Origin: Eutypa lata
Taxonomy: Eukaryota; Ascomycota; Sordariomycetes; Xylariales; Diatrypaceae
Direction of reading: 5' to 3'
DNA length: 64,000 nt
Assembly (NCBI GenBank): GCA_022661535.1
Contig: JAKULF010000016.1
Coordinates: 620,001-684,000 of the forward strand
Position numbers and translations under genes: made by a program. The number at the start of each line of letters is the position of its first letter. The stretch's first letter is position 1. Under the pieces are notes generated by a model, which was given only the letters and a program-made list of their open reading frames with translations, had not been told where the DNA came from and searched no databases. Shown here piece by piece: positions 23,030-34,734 of the stretch.

Positions 23030-24021
23030 CATCCCTGTTATATGCGAACTTCTCCAACATCTACCAAGTTTAAAAAGATAAGGTTAGATGAACGAAGTCG
23101 AATTCGCAACCAAGAACGTTTCAGTATCTCTGTCCTGCAGGGATACCCAATGCTTTTATTTCTCGTCTTCGAGTATAGACTGGTACAAGTGGAGTTCGGA
23201 TGGCATGGGGATGGTGGTAAGGTGGTATACCCCTAGATTTCTTCATCTCCTAGCCTTTGCTTTTGTTCGTTGAATTTTCTGCTTTTCAGTTACTCTCTTT
23301 CGGAACTTGATATTTCGGGGTCTCAGAGCCTATAGTCAGTCAGTCGCCATGGTGAACGGAGACATGCATACGCACCTGCCGTATGGAGATGTGTCACTGT
23401 CGTCTTTCGTCCTCGCATAGCTATGAAAACAAGGGCATTCATTGCTACTGCAGATTATTGGCGAGCAAGAAGCACATGGTTATTGGAGGTGATTTTTATG
23501 GGAGGGGATTGGTTGCTACTAGTGGCAGCATTGATTACATGGAGATATGAGGATTCCCCCAGATAGGACATTGGGGGAAGAGAAGATGGTCTGGATGGAA
23601 TAGATACCTACCTACTTACCTACGTGCTTAACATCGGCGGATACAGGAATTGACGAATGGGCAATGAATTATCAATGGAAACCAGTTTGGGCAAACGCAA
23701 CGTGACATGAGTGAAGCAAAACGAGCAGATCGAGTCCATTTCCCCATTGTAGATGACGATACATGCATGGGAATCCTATCCTATTCTAACCCCTCTCTCA
23801 AACGCCTGTTGAATTCCCCTGGCCATAAATCAATATGCTGGCTACCGTCATGCAACGCCCCAATAGTTTTAGATATGTCTGCACAGAACTGACTGCTCAC
23901 GTAGAACCTAGTCCAACCCAGCTGTTGGACTACTTGCTTCGGAAAGAAACCATACACTTACTCCGTATCACAGGGAGAAGCACCCACCTACTCAGCAACC
24001 CGCCTCTCATCCGTCCGCATA
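23030..24021. other. Convergent 3' flanks, no gene seen
   Basis: Between the stop codons of the taspase (+) and Tfb4 (-) genes. Contains TACCTA words near 23608-23622. No supported frame. Confidence 0.55.
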
Positions 24022-25215
24022 CTACGGGACCGGCGTTCCAACCGCACTCCCGGTGTCAGGACCAACACTAACGCCATTAACACGAGCCTTCTTCTTCTTC
24101 GGCTTCCTCCTCGGCACAACAGCGGGCTTGGCACCATACCGGCCCAGAGCAAGCTTAGTACCACACGTCAGACATTCCGCACCGACGCTGCTGCTGCTGC
24201 TGCCATCTCCTCCTCCTCCCCCTCCTCCCTCGGTCTCCTGTTGTGGTACCTCGCAGAAAATGCTCAAGCAGACACTACACACGAACCCGGTATCGATGAC
24301 GCGACGGTGGCAGAAGCACGCAGCGCGGAAGTCGACCGTATCCTGGGTGGGGTTGACGAGGGCCAGCCGGGCCTGCGCGTCGGCTAGGAACCCGAACATG
24401 AGGTAGGAAAGCAAGCCCCGCGGGTGGTTCGTCGCGGCGGCGGAGAGGAACGTGCCCCCCGTGATGTAGGCCGCCTGCTGGAGGAACGTCGGCGTCTTGT
24501 GTATGGCGAGCGTGTCGATGGGGATGCGCGCGTGCGACGCCGCGAATACCGTGTTCATGGTCGGGATGTATTGTGACGGCGCCGAGTCCGATACCGAGAT
24601 GACTAGGATTCGCGCGTGCAGGGTTGGTTGGTCTTCTGAAGGCGACGAGGATGTGGCTGTGGCGACTGTGGTGTTTGTTGGGTTGGCTGGATCGGTGGAT
24701 CCTGATGTGGTTTTGGAGGGCGCGAAGGCGAGCGAGGTCTTGTTGATGTGGGATAGGGCGAGGGTGAGGGCACCGGCGATTAAAGGCGTAGTTGGCCCTA
24801 TGTCGGTCGATGTTGTGCTATTAATGAGGTCGCGGAGGGAGGAGAGGATGGACGATTCGATCTGTGCGAACTGTGGGTATTTGTTGGCCGAGGTGCTCTT
24901 TACGTCATCTCCGTCTGTTGTTGCTGAGGAGCCATGGCCGCGATGATGCGCCCCCTTTGTTCCTGGGTTCGGCGGGTACAGCCAGACGGCGCGGTTGGTG
25001 TGGGCGGCGAGTACGGCTACTTGGTTGTCGTTCCCGAAGGCTAGGTGGGCGTTTATGAAAACTAGTATGTTGGCGATGGCTTTGGATATGGGGAGAACGG
25101 ATTTCAGAGCTGCCCATGCCCGGGGGTTCGTGTCGATGATCACCGTTAATAGCGACGGTGTTTGCCCTTTGAAGGAACTGTCGTCGTAGTGGTCGGAGGC
25201 GTCGATGCGATTCAT
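24022..25215 (-). CDS. tfb4: TFIIH core subunit Tfb4 (p34)
   Basis: Intronless 397-residue protein. The N-terminal von Willebrand A-like domain begins Leu-Leu-Thr-Val-Ile-Ile-Asp-Thr-Asn-Pro and contains Ile-Asn-Ala-His-Leu and Val-Ala-Val-Leu-Ala. It is interrupted by two Ser/Thr-rich linkers (about residues 85-112 and 165-195). A C-terminal zinc-binding domain (about 305-360) shows Cys-Phe-Cys-His, Cys-Ser-Val-Cys and Cys-Leu-Thr-Cys pairs, split by a Gly-rich insert, then a Lys/Arg-rich tail. Tfb4 pairs with Ssl1 in TFIIH for promoter opening and nucleotide-excision repair. The start Met is followed at once by the conserved domain, so it is well placed. Confidence 0.95.
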   Translation of the reverse strand: MNRIDASDHYDDSSFKGQTPSLLTVIIDTNPRAWAALKSVLPISKAIANILVFINAHLAFGNDNQVAVLAAHTNRAVWLYPPNPGTKGAHHRGHGSSATTDGDDVKSTSANKYPQFAQIESSILSSLRDLINSTTSTDIGPTTPLIAGALTLALSHINKTSLAFAPSKTTSGSTDPANPTNTTVATATSSSPSEDQPTLHARILVISVSDSAPSQYIPTMNTVFAASHARIPIDTLAIHKTPTFLQQAAYITGGTFLSAAATNHPRGLLSYLMFGFLADAQARLALVNPTQDTVDFRAACFCHRRVIDTGFVCSVCLSIFCEVPQQETEGGGGGGGDGSSSSSVGAECLTCGTKLALGRYGAKPAVVPRRKPKKKKARVNGVSVGPDTGSAVGTPVP

Positions 25216-27725
25216 CTTGGTTGCCTAGGCAGGTACCTACCTACCTTAGATAGACTGACCTGGGGTTGTAAGGCAGCTATATTGGTAGGTATGTATGTAG
25301 GGATGGATGGATGGATGGATGAATGTCGAATCAGACGGGCGAGGCTAAAGACCCGACCGAATACTCAGTGAAGAGGTTAGCAGGTATGAGACGTCATAGT
25401 CTGGATAATGTCTCTCGGGAGGAATGTAATTCTTGTTTATTTTCTTTAGCTTCGTTAATTGTTCTAAGTAGGTAGTTAACTATGTACTCTAATAGGATGG
25501 ATGCAATGATGATTGATGTTCATTGGAATTTCGAGGTCGCAGTAAAGATAAGGAGTATTTCAGTAGAAACCAATCGATAAGCATTTCAACATCAGAATTC
25601 AACAGGGAATAGTTAGTTAAACGCCAATTCACGTGATGATTAACTATACTCGAAGATACTACATACATGTAAGTGACTTCGTACACTACACACTAGATGT
25701 CATTGCCTAATAGCCTAGAGCCTCCAGGCTGCCAGGTAGAGCTCTAGTAATGCCGGCACTATTCACACTTATTAGGTAAGTTAAGCCGCAAACAATAGCG
25801 GATTTAGAAGGCACAAGCTTAATCAGCGGGGCATGTGTAGGACCACCAGACCAAGCTCCAAACCAAACAGCTCCAACCCCCCCAAACAAGTTCCAGGCCC
25901 AGACAGCTGCAGTCCGTCAATAGGAACATACAAGGTGGGGTAAATTAAGCGCACGCTTCGCATCTGATTTGAATCTATCGATGGTTCCATCAATGCTCCA
26001 TTGGTTGCATAGAATATCCTTTGTTCTAACATTGACGTGCACGTGCAATTGATTCTGGCAGTACCTCGATACACTATCAGGCTTGAGCTGTTTGAAACAA
26101 AGTTTCTAGTTGTTTGACCTCCTTATGTAACATGTAGCATGTTGCATGTTGCATATCTATAATTATAGTTAAGGCTAGACTATGACATCAGAGTTTTGCA
26201 TCAGGTAGGCAGCTATGCACCCAGACATTCAAACATTCAGATATCACGTCCAGCCTCAAAGAAACACCGGAAGTTCATGTTCTTTGTTAACTACCATTCA
26301 ACTATTTACTAACTGCCTGCTTACATATCCGACCTTTAAACCTATAGAATCCTCTTCAGTTTACCTACTTGGGAAATACCACTCCACCTCTAACGCATCC
26401 ACATACTAAATTCAGTATTGTATCTCCATCGCATTCCATCATATCAGCATACATACATATCTCACAACTCATCCTCGTTGCCGCTTATCGTCTGTGTCAT
26501 ACCTACAGGTACATACTCCGTCCGTACAAGAAACTCCGTACATGCACCTCCTATCCGGGGCTACACTACCTACTTCATACATATATAAAGATACTAACGT
26601 TACTTCCCAGGTACCTAGGAACCTAACACAACAGAAGACAAGGGCGGTTGGGCGATACATCGGTTGGTACGTCAGCCATCATTTGTCATATCCCCGATAT
26701 CTATCTCCAACCAGTCAAGTAACATTGGTCTACATCGTCAAGGTTGTCCACGGTACGTACAATAGGTTGATTCGCTATACTCTTCCTCCTCCTAGTTTGC
26801 TTTTTACTATACGAAGTAGTCATACACGCCTTCTCCTTCTTTACTCCGATCCCTTCTCCTCCCCCGCTTCAAGCACTGACCATTCCCCGTTCGCTGCCAT
26901 CCACTTATACCGAGACCCTGCATCTCAGACCCTTCATCGTCAAGGATCTCGGTTGCATATCCTTGAGCTAAGCTGTGGAGTTTGCGTCTATATACATCCT
27001 GAGACATTCTCATCTACGTAGTGTATTATACCAAAAATAGTAGACGCGCTGACATTCAATACTACTAGACGACGACGCTTTAGAGGCTCTATATCTAGTT
27101 AGTAAGTACATACATACATAGTTACCTCCTTTCCTCCTTCATACATTCGTACATATCAAACAATACATACCATCTAGCACTACCTACCTCACTATGTATG
27201 ATGCATACATATCTACATATAATAGCCACATGCTCTCTCCCTACACCTCTAAGCCCACAGTCTACAACATCCCTATTCACATGTTTGCCCCTTTCATTCC
27301 CATCTGTACGTACTCGGTCAGACAAACACCCCGCATTCACTAGAGCAACAGCCAAAGATGATTCATATCCGTTCACTTGGCTCTTGGTCTAAGCATTAAG
27401 GAATGTCAACTTCTTCCAATATATAAATTTGACCTTCCATCTTCTACATCTGAATCTAGTTTATTATTTCCATGTCTTTTCGAAATAATTAAATACGGCG
27501 AACCTTACAATATCATTTGCTAAACAAACTTGCCTCCTAGGTCAAAACTCCGCACGGAACCACCGGCAAAGTCCCTTGACCTGCGCCTCTCATCGAATTG
27601 GTCATCTGACAATACTCGGCTGATCACTGACACCAGGCTACCATTACTCCTAAGCCTTCTCCAACTTATCTTACATTATATTTTTGGCTCATTGTTTGGT
27701 CCTGTTCTCAGATTCTCGCTCTACC
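25216..27725. other. 2.5-kb interval between divergent genes, repeat-word rich
   Basis: Upstream of both tfb4 (-) and the UCS-protein gene (+). Enriched in TACCTA/TAGGTA/TACATA words (25232-25320, 26450-26620, 27080-27200) and a GGAT array near 25301-25321. The 175-codon frame 26494-27021 has Tyr/Ser/Leu-biased, repeat-derived composition and no recognisable domain. The last 300 bp before 27726 are pyrimidine-rich and probably leader. No gene is supported. Confidence 0.5.
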
Positions 27726-30030
27726 ATGGACGAGCAACCAATTCGCATTACTGAAAATCCCAAGGAAATGGCCAAGCTCAGCAGCAAAGAACAGACACAG
27801 CTCATCCTTGCCCAGCTCATGGAAGGTGGCCAAGAAGATGATGAGACTTGTAAAGCTCTTGATAAGCTCACCACATTGCTCAATGATGAGTCTATGGCCG
27901 CTGAGAAAGGACAACCTCACGATACCGTCTCAGATGTCATCGACAGTGAGTGTGTCGACACGATACTAAGTTATCTCGACATGAGACAATCCGATGCAGT
28001 TCGCGGTCACGGCGTCTTGACTACCTCAGCTTACCTCAAGGCTGCTGGTGATAAGGGATCCGGAAGCCTCAAGACTTTTTTCTTTGATCGAATCAAGAGG
28101 GGCACTTATGATGATTACATAGTCGCCTTTTGTGTTGCTGCCTCGGTTTTTCCTATTGCGCCCCAGATAACAACCGACATATTCTTGACGGAAGGTTTTG
28201 TACCTAGTCTTGGACCACTTATGCGACGAACGTGGAAGAGCAAGAAGGTTGAGACAGCGTGTCTAGAGATGTTGAATGCTGCTTCGATGAACTCCCTTTG
28301 TCGTGAAGCTATTCAAAAGTACTGCACCGACTGGCTGGAGGAGGTTGTCGATCAGGACCCGAACGATCTACCTAAGTCTATACACTCGGTTGAACCCGGA
28401 GTCCAAGTCACCACCGGTTCCATCGCCATGAGAAGGCACTCTGAGGCGGTGCAGAATTTGGCGGCCGTCATTCTGGCTAAGATGAGGGTAGGCACTCTGA
28501 AGCTTCCGCCCACGTCACCTCCTGCTTTCGAAAACCTTCAGTGGAGATGAGGCACGGTAGATGATGTTGGGTTGGGCGGGTTTATCGAAATTGAGTTGAG
28601 GAGGGATGGCTGACCCGATTGGGGTTTTCCAGGCAGTACCTTCGACCAAACCGGGAACCCAAGAGACGGAAGGACGGATTCAACCCGCGAATACGACTAT
28701 CGAGGAGCTTTCCAATAAGTTCACCACTATGTTACTAACTGATACAGAATTTACTAAACAGCACTCGGTCGAAGGCTTAGCCTATGCAACAATTCAACCA
28801 ACGGTCAAAGAGGACGTCGCACACAACAAGGAACTGCTCAAGACCCTCGTGGATGTTCTAGCTCACGCACCCCCAAAATCCCCTCTCACCTACGGGGCCC
28901 TCAGCATCTTCCAAAACCTCACCCGCTATCTCCCGGTACAGTCAGAGGAAGAGAAGAAAATCAACCAGCTTAAAGCGTATGCAAACGCTGCCGGCAAACT
29001 TGCAGCACCGAATCCACTAAATGACAACGAGCACGTATCAGAGCGATGTAGGCTTATCTTTGAAGCTGGCATCACCCCTGTGCTAGTGACGCACAGTAGG
29101 TACGGATCTACTGCGTCACTCTCCATAATCGTATCTATTATCCACGCACTTTCCACAACGCCTAGCATCCGGGGTCAGCTCGCCCAACAAGGTGCTGTTA
29201 ACCTACTCATCGCCACATTCGTAGCGCTACCCGATTCAGAAGATCGAACGAGACGGGTAGCCGCTCACGCCTTAGCCCGTATCCTGATCAGCATCAACCC
29301 AGCCCTCGTCTTTGGAGGCACGCGGTCACGCCCACAAAGCTCAGCCATCCGTCCCCTCCTCGCCATCCTAACACCCGACCCGACTGCCGAGACACGAGAC
29401 CTACTACCGGCCTTCGAGGCGCTAATGGCGTTCACGAACCTTGCATCCACAGGCGACGCCGAAACCCTCACAAACATCATCCGCGCCGCCTGGCCCATAG
29501 TCGAGAACGACCTTCTGCTCTCGTCGAACACCCTCGTCTCTAAAGCAGCTGCCGAGCTCGTCTGCAATCTCGTGCAGCAAAGCGTCGAGGGCATCGCGCT
29601 CTACGCGGACGGAACCCCACAAGCCTTCAACCGCTTACACGTGCTCCTCGCGCTCGCTGACGCCGAAGACGAAGCGACACGTTCAGCAGCCGGCGGTGCC
29701 CTCGCCTCCCTCACCGCGTACGAAGAAGTCGTGCGTGCCGTGCTGCTACGTCCCCGGGGCGTCGATGTCCTGCTTGGCCTGTGCAAGGAAGAAGAGAGCG
29801 AGGACCTGCGACACAGGGGCGTCGTCGCCGTCTGCAATCTCGTCTTCTGCGATGAGGAGGAGATTGCCAGGAGGGCGCGCGAGGCCCTTAGGAAGGCCGG
29901 GGGCGTGGAGGCGCTGACGCTGTGCGCGAAGAGGAGTCGGAGGGCTGAGGTTGTTGAGGGTGCTGTGCAGGGTTTGAAAGCGCTTCTTGAGGGGGGTGAG
30001 GGTGAGAGTGTGAGTAGGAGTGGTAGTTAG
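27726..30030 (+). CDS. UCS-domain myosin chaperone (UNC-45/She4/CRO1)
   Basis: Exon 1 27726-28487 and exon 2 28633-30030, joined in phase 0 over a 145-nt intron (GTAGGC...CCAG), give 719 residues, close to Podospora CRO1. The protein is armadillo/HEAT-like helical throughout, with no TPR domain, as usual for fungal UCS proteins. The C-terminal half carries the UCS core, with repeats such as Ser-Lys-Ala-Ala-Ala-Glu-Leu-Val-Cys-Asn-Leu and Arg-Ser-Ala-Ala-Gly-Gly-Ala-Leu-Ala-Ser-Leu. These proteins fold and stabilise myosin motor domains; CRO1 loss in Podospora disturbs septation and the syncytial-to-cellular switch. The ATG at 27726 has a CTACCATGG context. Without splicing, exon 1 would run on 20 codons to a stop, so a short isoform is possible. 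Confidence 0.82.
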
Positions 30031-30623
30031 GTACTCGTATTCGTGGGGCTGGAGGGGTGTGATATGAACATTGGCTGGCTGGGCTGGTTGGTTGGTTGGT
30101 TGGTTGGTTGGTTTGCATGTGTATAGGAATGAGTGGACGTAATGAAAAGCTAATGAGAAGTTTGAGGATTTGCTCCCTGCTATGCTTCACATGTCTTTTT
30201 TGATATGATGCTTTGATGACTGTTCGTCGAATGGTGCAACACCTGCTCATGTTGTAGATTGTATGAGAATAGAGGGACTACGACGTGGTAGGGCTTGTTA
30301 AGAGTGCACTCATGATAAACACGTCTTGTAGTTCTCCGAAAATATGACTTCTTATCTACTATAACGTTCACTCGACGCCCTTTTGGGATTTCTATACATC
30401 CTATTTACTAGTCACGTATTCTGCCATATTATAATCTTTTGCGACACCTTCAGCTATGATGTCTTCGGCACAATGTATGAGAGTTGGGCATCTAGATGGA
30501 TGAACTATCAAGTAGGAAGCTTAGAGCTCTTTAGAAAACAGCCAACATGTAGTGAGTGTGCTGTATATGAGGTATGTAGTCACCTAGTTGATACCTCACA
30601 CTCGTTTTCTTTCTTCCATTCAT
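30031..30623. other. Convergent 3' flanks with GGTT microsatellite
   Basis: Between the stops of the UCS gene (+) and trm2 (-). Contains the GGTT array at 30086-30113. No gene. Confidence 0.6.
30086..30113 (+). repeat. GGTT tetranucleotide microsatellite, 7 units
   Basis: Seven perfect GGTT units just after the UCS gene. Confidence 0.9.
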
Positions 30624-32717
30624 TCATTCAGTAGACGCTTCAACCCGATTCAGCACAGCAACGCCCTCAACATGGCTAGTCTGCGGAAAGAAATCGAAGC
30701 CCCTCAGACTCTCAATCTCGTATCTCGTCCGCTTCGCCCCCTCTCCTTCCCTATTCCCATCCCCTAGTCCCTGTCCTTCCGCCTGTGCCTGTTCCCCTTT
30801 TCCCTCTCCATTCCCCCCACCCTCGCCCTCCCCCTCACCAGCATGCCCCCTAACCAAGATCCCGACGTCCCTCGCCTGGGTATGCACATTACAGCTAACA
30901 TAGACGACGCGACGGGGACCGAAGCGCAGCAGCTGGGCCAGGAAGTCGGCGTCGCAGCCCTTGCGCGGCGGGTCGAGGATGACGACGGTCCGGTCGGCGT
31001 CGTAGTCGCCGGCCACGCTCTTGAACAGCTCGCCCGCGTCCGCCGCGAGGAAGTTCGCCTGCGACGGCGGCAGCCCGTTGGCCGCCGCGTTGCGCCGCGC
31101 GAACGCGATCGACCCTTCTGCGATGTCGATCCCCGTGCTGCGCTCGAAGAGCGACGAGAGCGTTATTGTGAAGAGGCCGGAGCCGGAGTAGGCGTCTATT
31201 AGGTATTTTATGGGGTTGGTGGTTGTTGTGGTTGTTGTTGTTGGAGTGGGTGTTGGGGTGGGTGTTGGTGTTGATGCTGATGTTGGTGTTGGTGTAAGTG
31301 TATGCGCAGTTGGTGAAGTGGAATTGGAACTAGGGAGTACGTGCTCGCGGATGTAGTTGGTGAAAACGGGGAGGATGGAGTTGTTGTTCTGGAAGAACGA
31401 GCCGGCTGGGTTGTGGAAGACGTAGTCCCCGATGTATTCGGTCGACGTGGCTTTATTGTCCGTGATGCACGTCTTGAGATCGACGTAGTTGTCTGTTTCG
31501 ACTTTCACAGCTCTGGCAGGATCATGTTCTTCTTCTACTTCAGTCGCGGCATCTTTAGGTATCCGTTTTGTGCTCTCCCGAAGTAGAATGGTCGCGCCAC
31601 GGGTGTATTTGTTGTATTCGACTTCCATCCTCTCGCGTTCTGATTTCATGCCCAGACGAACGACATCAGTGCCAATGGGGCAATCCTCAATGTCTAGAGT
31701 GGTCCGCTTGCCCTTGGGCATGAATCCGATCTCGGGTCTCTTATCGAAGGGCTTCTGGTTCCTCTTCCAGCCAGATGGCCCGTCGAAATGCGGAGTGAGC
31801 TTCGTCCGATAACTATACTGCAGCGGGCTCCCGATCGTGTCTTGGATGGCCGGGATGAGTTCCGGGGGGAGCTGAGAGAAGTTGCGGAACGCCTTCTCAA
31901 CGACCCTCTTCTTGACCCGCAGCTGCTCCGCATAGTCTAGCATCTGGAACTGACATCCAGAACATGTGGCAAAGTACTTACATCCAATGCGGCTATCGTC
32001 ACGTGAGGGCGATGGCTTCACTACGGAGATGAAGTCCGCGACGGTGTATCCTTCTTCTCCCAGATGGCGGTACACCTTGACTTTGACCACGTCTCCTGGC
32101 ACGGCGAAGGGGACGACATAGATCCGTTTGGAGCCCTTCTGTAAAGCCAAGGCATCACCTGTCGAAGAGAGTTCAACGACTTCTACTTCAATCTCAGACC
32201 CCTGCTCTGGTAATTTCTCCCCTTCTGTCCCCGCCTCGGCTGGCGTGACTTCATCGCCATTGGTTTCAGCCTCGTCGTTCTGTTGGTTCAACGAAGCTAG
32301 GAGATCCTGTATGTCGAACTTCAGGACTTCTTCCGCAGAACCATTCTTCATGTCTCTCTCCCTCTTCCGGGCCTTTTTCTGGGCTCTCTTATTTGATTGG
32401 CGAGAGCCATGATGCTGGAAGGGGCGTTTCCCATGTTGAGGCTTCTGACGTTGATCCGTCATATTACCCCAATTTTCGAAATTGTTCCTCTCCAAGATCT
32501 CGGTGTGGAGGTGTCTTGTAGCACCACCGGACAGGCCCAGACTAAACCTTTCAGAATTGGACCGGTCGAATTCTGCACCAACTGCTGAGTGAAAAGCAGA
32601 TAGATGAAGAATGTTTGTAGTAGAACTAATAAAACCCCGAGATGCTGAAATGGTGTTAAGTATCTGCGATCTATTGGCGAGTAAAAATCGCGGGAAAGTG
32701 GCTGACCAATACCGCAT
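30624..32717 (-). CDS. trm2: tRNA (uracil-5-)-methyltransferase, Trm2/RumA family
   Basis: Intronless 697-residue protein. The first 35 residues are basic and amphipathic (a likely mitochondrial presequence if this start is used); a second Met near residue 86 would give a nuclear/cytosolic form. A TRAM domain (about 170-235) follows, then an Fe-S-type Cys cluster (Gly-Cys-Lys-Tyr with Cys-Ser-Gly-Cys). The SAM-binding motif is Asp-Ala-Tyr-Ser-Gly-Ser-Gly-Leu-Phe. Asp-Pro-Pro-Arg-Lys-Gly and the catalytic Cys in Val-Ser-Cys-Asn-Val-His close the domain. The enzyme makes m5U54 in tRNA. Two low-complexity inserts stand out: a Thr/Pro run just before the SAM motif and a Gly/Glu run near the C-terminus. 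Both come from repeat-like DNA and may vary in length among strains. Confidence 0.95.
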   Translation of the reverse strand: MRYWSATFPRFLLANRSQILNTISASRGFISSTTNILHLSAFHSAVGAEFDRSNSERFSLGLSGGATRHLHTEILERNNFENWGNMTDQRQKPQHGKRPFQHHGSRQSNKRAQKKARKRERDMKNGSAEEVLKFDIQDLLASLNQQNDEAETNGDEVTPAEAGTEGEKLPEQGSEIEVEVVELSSTGDALALQKGSKRIYVVPFAVPGDVVKVKVYRHLGEEGYTVADFISVVKPSPSRDDSRIGCKYFATCSGCQFQMLDYAEQLRVKKRVVEKAFRNFSQLPPELIPAIQDTIGSPLQYSYRTKLTPHFDGPSGWKRNQKPFDKRPEIGFMPKGKRTTLDIEDCPIGTDVVRLGMKSERERMEVEYNKYTRGATILLRESTKRIPKDAATEVEEEHDPARAVKVETDNYVDLKTCITDNKATSTEYIGDYVFHNPAGSFFQNNNSILPVFTNYIREHVLPSSNSTSPTAHTLTPTPTSASTPTPTPTPTPTTTTTTTTNPIKYLIDAYSGSGLFTITLSSLFERSTGIDIAEGSIAFARRNAAANGLPPSQANFLAADAGELFKSVAGDYDADRTVVILDPPRKGCDADFLAQLLRFGPRRVVYVSCNVHTQARDVGILVRGHAGEGEGEGGGNGEGKGEQAQAEGQGLGDGNREGEGAKRTRYEIESLRGFDFFPQTSHVEGVAVLNRVEASTE

Positions 32718-34734
32718 TTGGAGTTTCTAAGATACACCAACTTTGTTCGTCCAAGCCTCTCCGAGTCTCTCTCTCGTCCAACTTTTATTTTTGGGTCTTG
32801 GAAGTTTTTTTCTTTTTTGACTTTTCCATGGTAACTACATGCGACCGACCCACATGCGGGCCGTTGCAGCTGGAGCTACCTTGGCGCCACACAAGTAAGT
32901 GATTTACAACCAAACATGTGGCTGCACAGTATAACTAGGTACTTTGTACTTCAATGAACAAACTTTTGTTTTCTTACACCAGCGTGATGGATGATTTATT
33001 CGAGGTACGTCATGCTTTAAAGCAGATGTTCATGTTACGTGATGGTTCTTAAGATGATCTGCCTTATCTATAACGTGTACGATAGTGGAATGTGTGCAAT
33101 CGAAAGGGCTCCTTAGAAGATGCAAAGGATTAAGGCAAGGCTTGTCAAGTCTATCATAACCCCCCTATCTATTTCTCAAGTAATCTATTATATATTCCAA
33201 TGTCGCATTTCTAATCTCTTCCCTTGCTCCATAGTGTCTTGTTTTGATAACTATGTACTTTATGTAATTATCCGCCTCCATCACCACCACCGCCTCCTCC
33301 TCCTCCGTCACCACCGCCACCTCCGTCTCCGCCACCACTTCCTCCATCGCAACTACTACCAATAAGAAGACCAAGGTCACAACAGCCACCTACATCAGGT
33401 TCATATCGCCTATCTTTCCTTTTGTACTTGATCTGTGCATTATTGTTGCGATACACAGGTCGCGCATTAGGATACCCATACCCATGTGATGCGCCCTTGC
33501 GAGACTATTACTCAAATTAGCTGTCGGAAAACAGATCACATGTTTCTTCCCGGGAACGTACACCGAAGCACATGTTGCAGTATGCTAGAGTAGCTCCGAG
33601 GGGAAGTAGGCTCTCTGGGTTTCTAGAATATTTCAGTCTTTCGAACGATTCATTTATTAGCTAGATACATATACTATCTTTCATCTGTTCCGGATTCATT
33701 TATTCAGGAATTCAAGCCTCTTTATATGTATTAACAGTCAAAGGATCACGCCTCACATAAGCCTTTTCGTGAGGTGCGTATAATACTCGGTCTGCTGGTG
33801 TAGTTAGCGTAGGCACACAAGGCAGATGTTGAACAGAGATAGGGGTTGGTAATGCGCCGAATACCATCCAAGAGTATGTACGATACAGGTACCACCCACA
33901 TTAGCCTCACATACACAAAGTCGGGGGTATGTGGGGGATCTGGCCGACAAATCTATAATCTATAATTATATATATGGAGCTCATTATGTAAGACGGACTG
34001 TCTCTTGAAGCCTACGTAGTAAATTAATACGTATTATTAATCTAGATAAGGTTTGAATAGTTGACATGTTGTAGTAAGCAACTGGATAAGTTAGAGGATA
34101 GGCACCTATGCACTTCTACGTAGGTATGTACTTTTAAGGCTGTCGGCCACTGTCCGGTTGTCGGAGTTTGATGGCCCCCGATATTGCGATAATGGTAGGC
34201 TAAAATGCTACCTGAACTAGTACTAGGAAGTACATAGATAACGATTCGTAGAACTCCCTGGACTGCATTGTAAGCAGAAACGTCTTGAAGATAAGCTTCA
34301 CCTCAGTGGTTTCTTTCATTCCAAGAGCTCAGCACTCTTTTAAGGGCTTTACTCTTCCTCCCATATGAGTCCACTCTCTCAGCCGCTCTTCTAGTCATGT
34401 TCTTTCACCGCTCATAGCGTTTGTTGTTGACGTGCTGAATGTGGGTCTTGAGTGAAGAAGCAAGCCTCAACTCGACCTTAGCTTATTTCATCTGTCCGTG
34501 TACTTCGTATGTAAGCTTGGGTCTGTCCAGTGTGTTATACATCCGAACGAACGAAGTAGGAAATAAGAGGCTCGTTCAACATTTCGCTCAAATCTACCAT
34601 ATCGAGATGAGTGAGTCCATCCATATGTATGATCAGATATGGCTAGATCCATACATTCATGCATTCATGCAACCTATAGGTAGTCAGTCATAAGTGACTC
34701 GTTGCGGGCTAACACCACTACTCTAGCGGGTTTA
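32718..34734. other. 2-kb divergent intergenic interval
   Basis: Between the starts of trm2 (-) and the gamma-glutamyltransferase gene (+). Contains a CACC/CTCC-rich microsatellite (33270-33355), whose Gly/Val- and His/Leu-type translations are spurious frames, and AT-rich patches near 33960-34040. No supported gene. Confidence 0.55.
33270..33355 (+). repeat. Imperfect CACCAC/CCTCCT trinucleotide-type tract
   Basis: Pyrimidine-rich imperfect repeat of CAC, CTC and CGC-type triplets on the plus strand. Confidence 0.8.

Noticed and set aside
26494..27021. 175-codon frame in the tfb4/UCS intergenic region
   Set aside because: Tyr/Ser/Leu-biased product of TACATA/TACCTA words; the opposite strand is also open for part of it.
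28606..28632. Separate start codon for the second half of the UCS gene
   Set aside because: Exon 1 and exon 2 join in phase 0 across a proper intron, giving the expected length of the family, so one gene is more likely than two.
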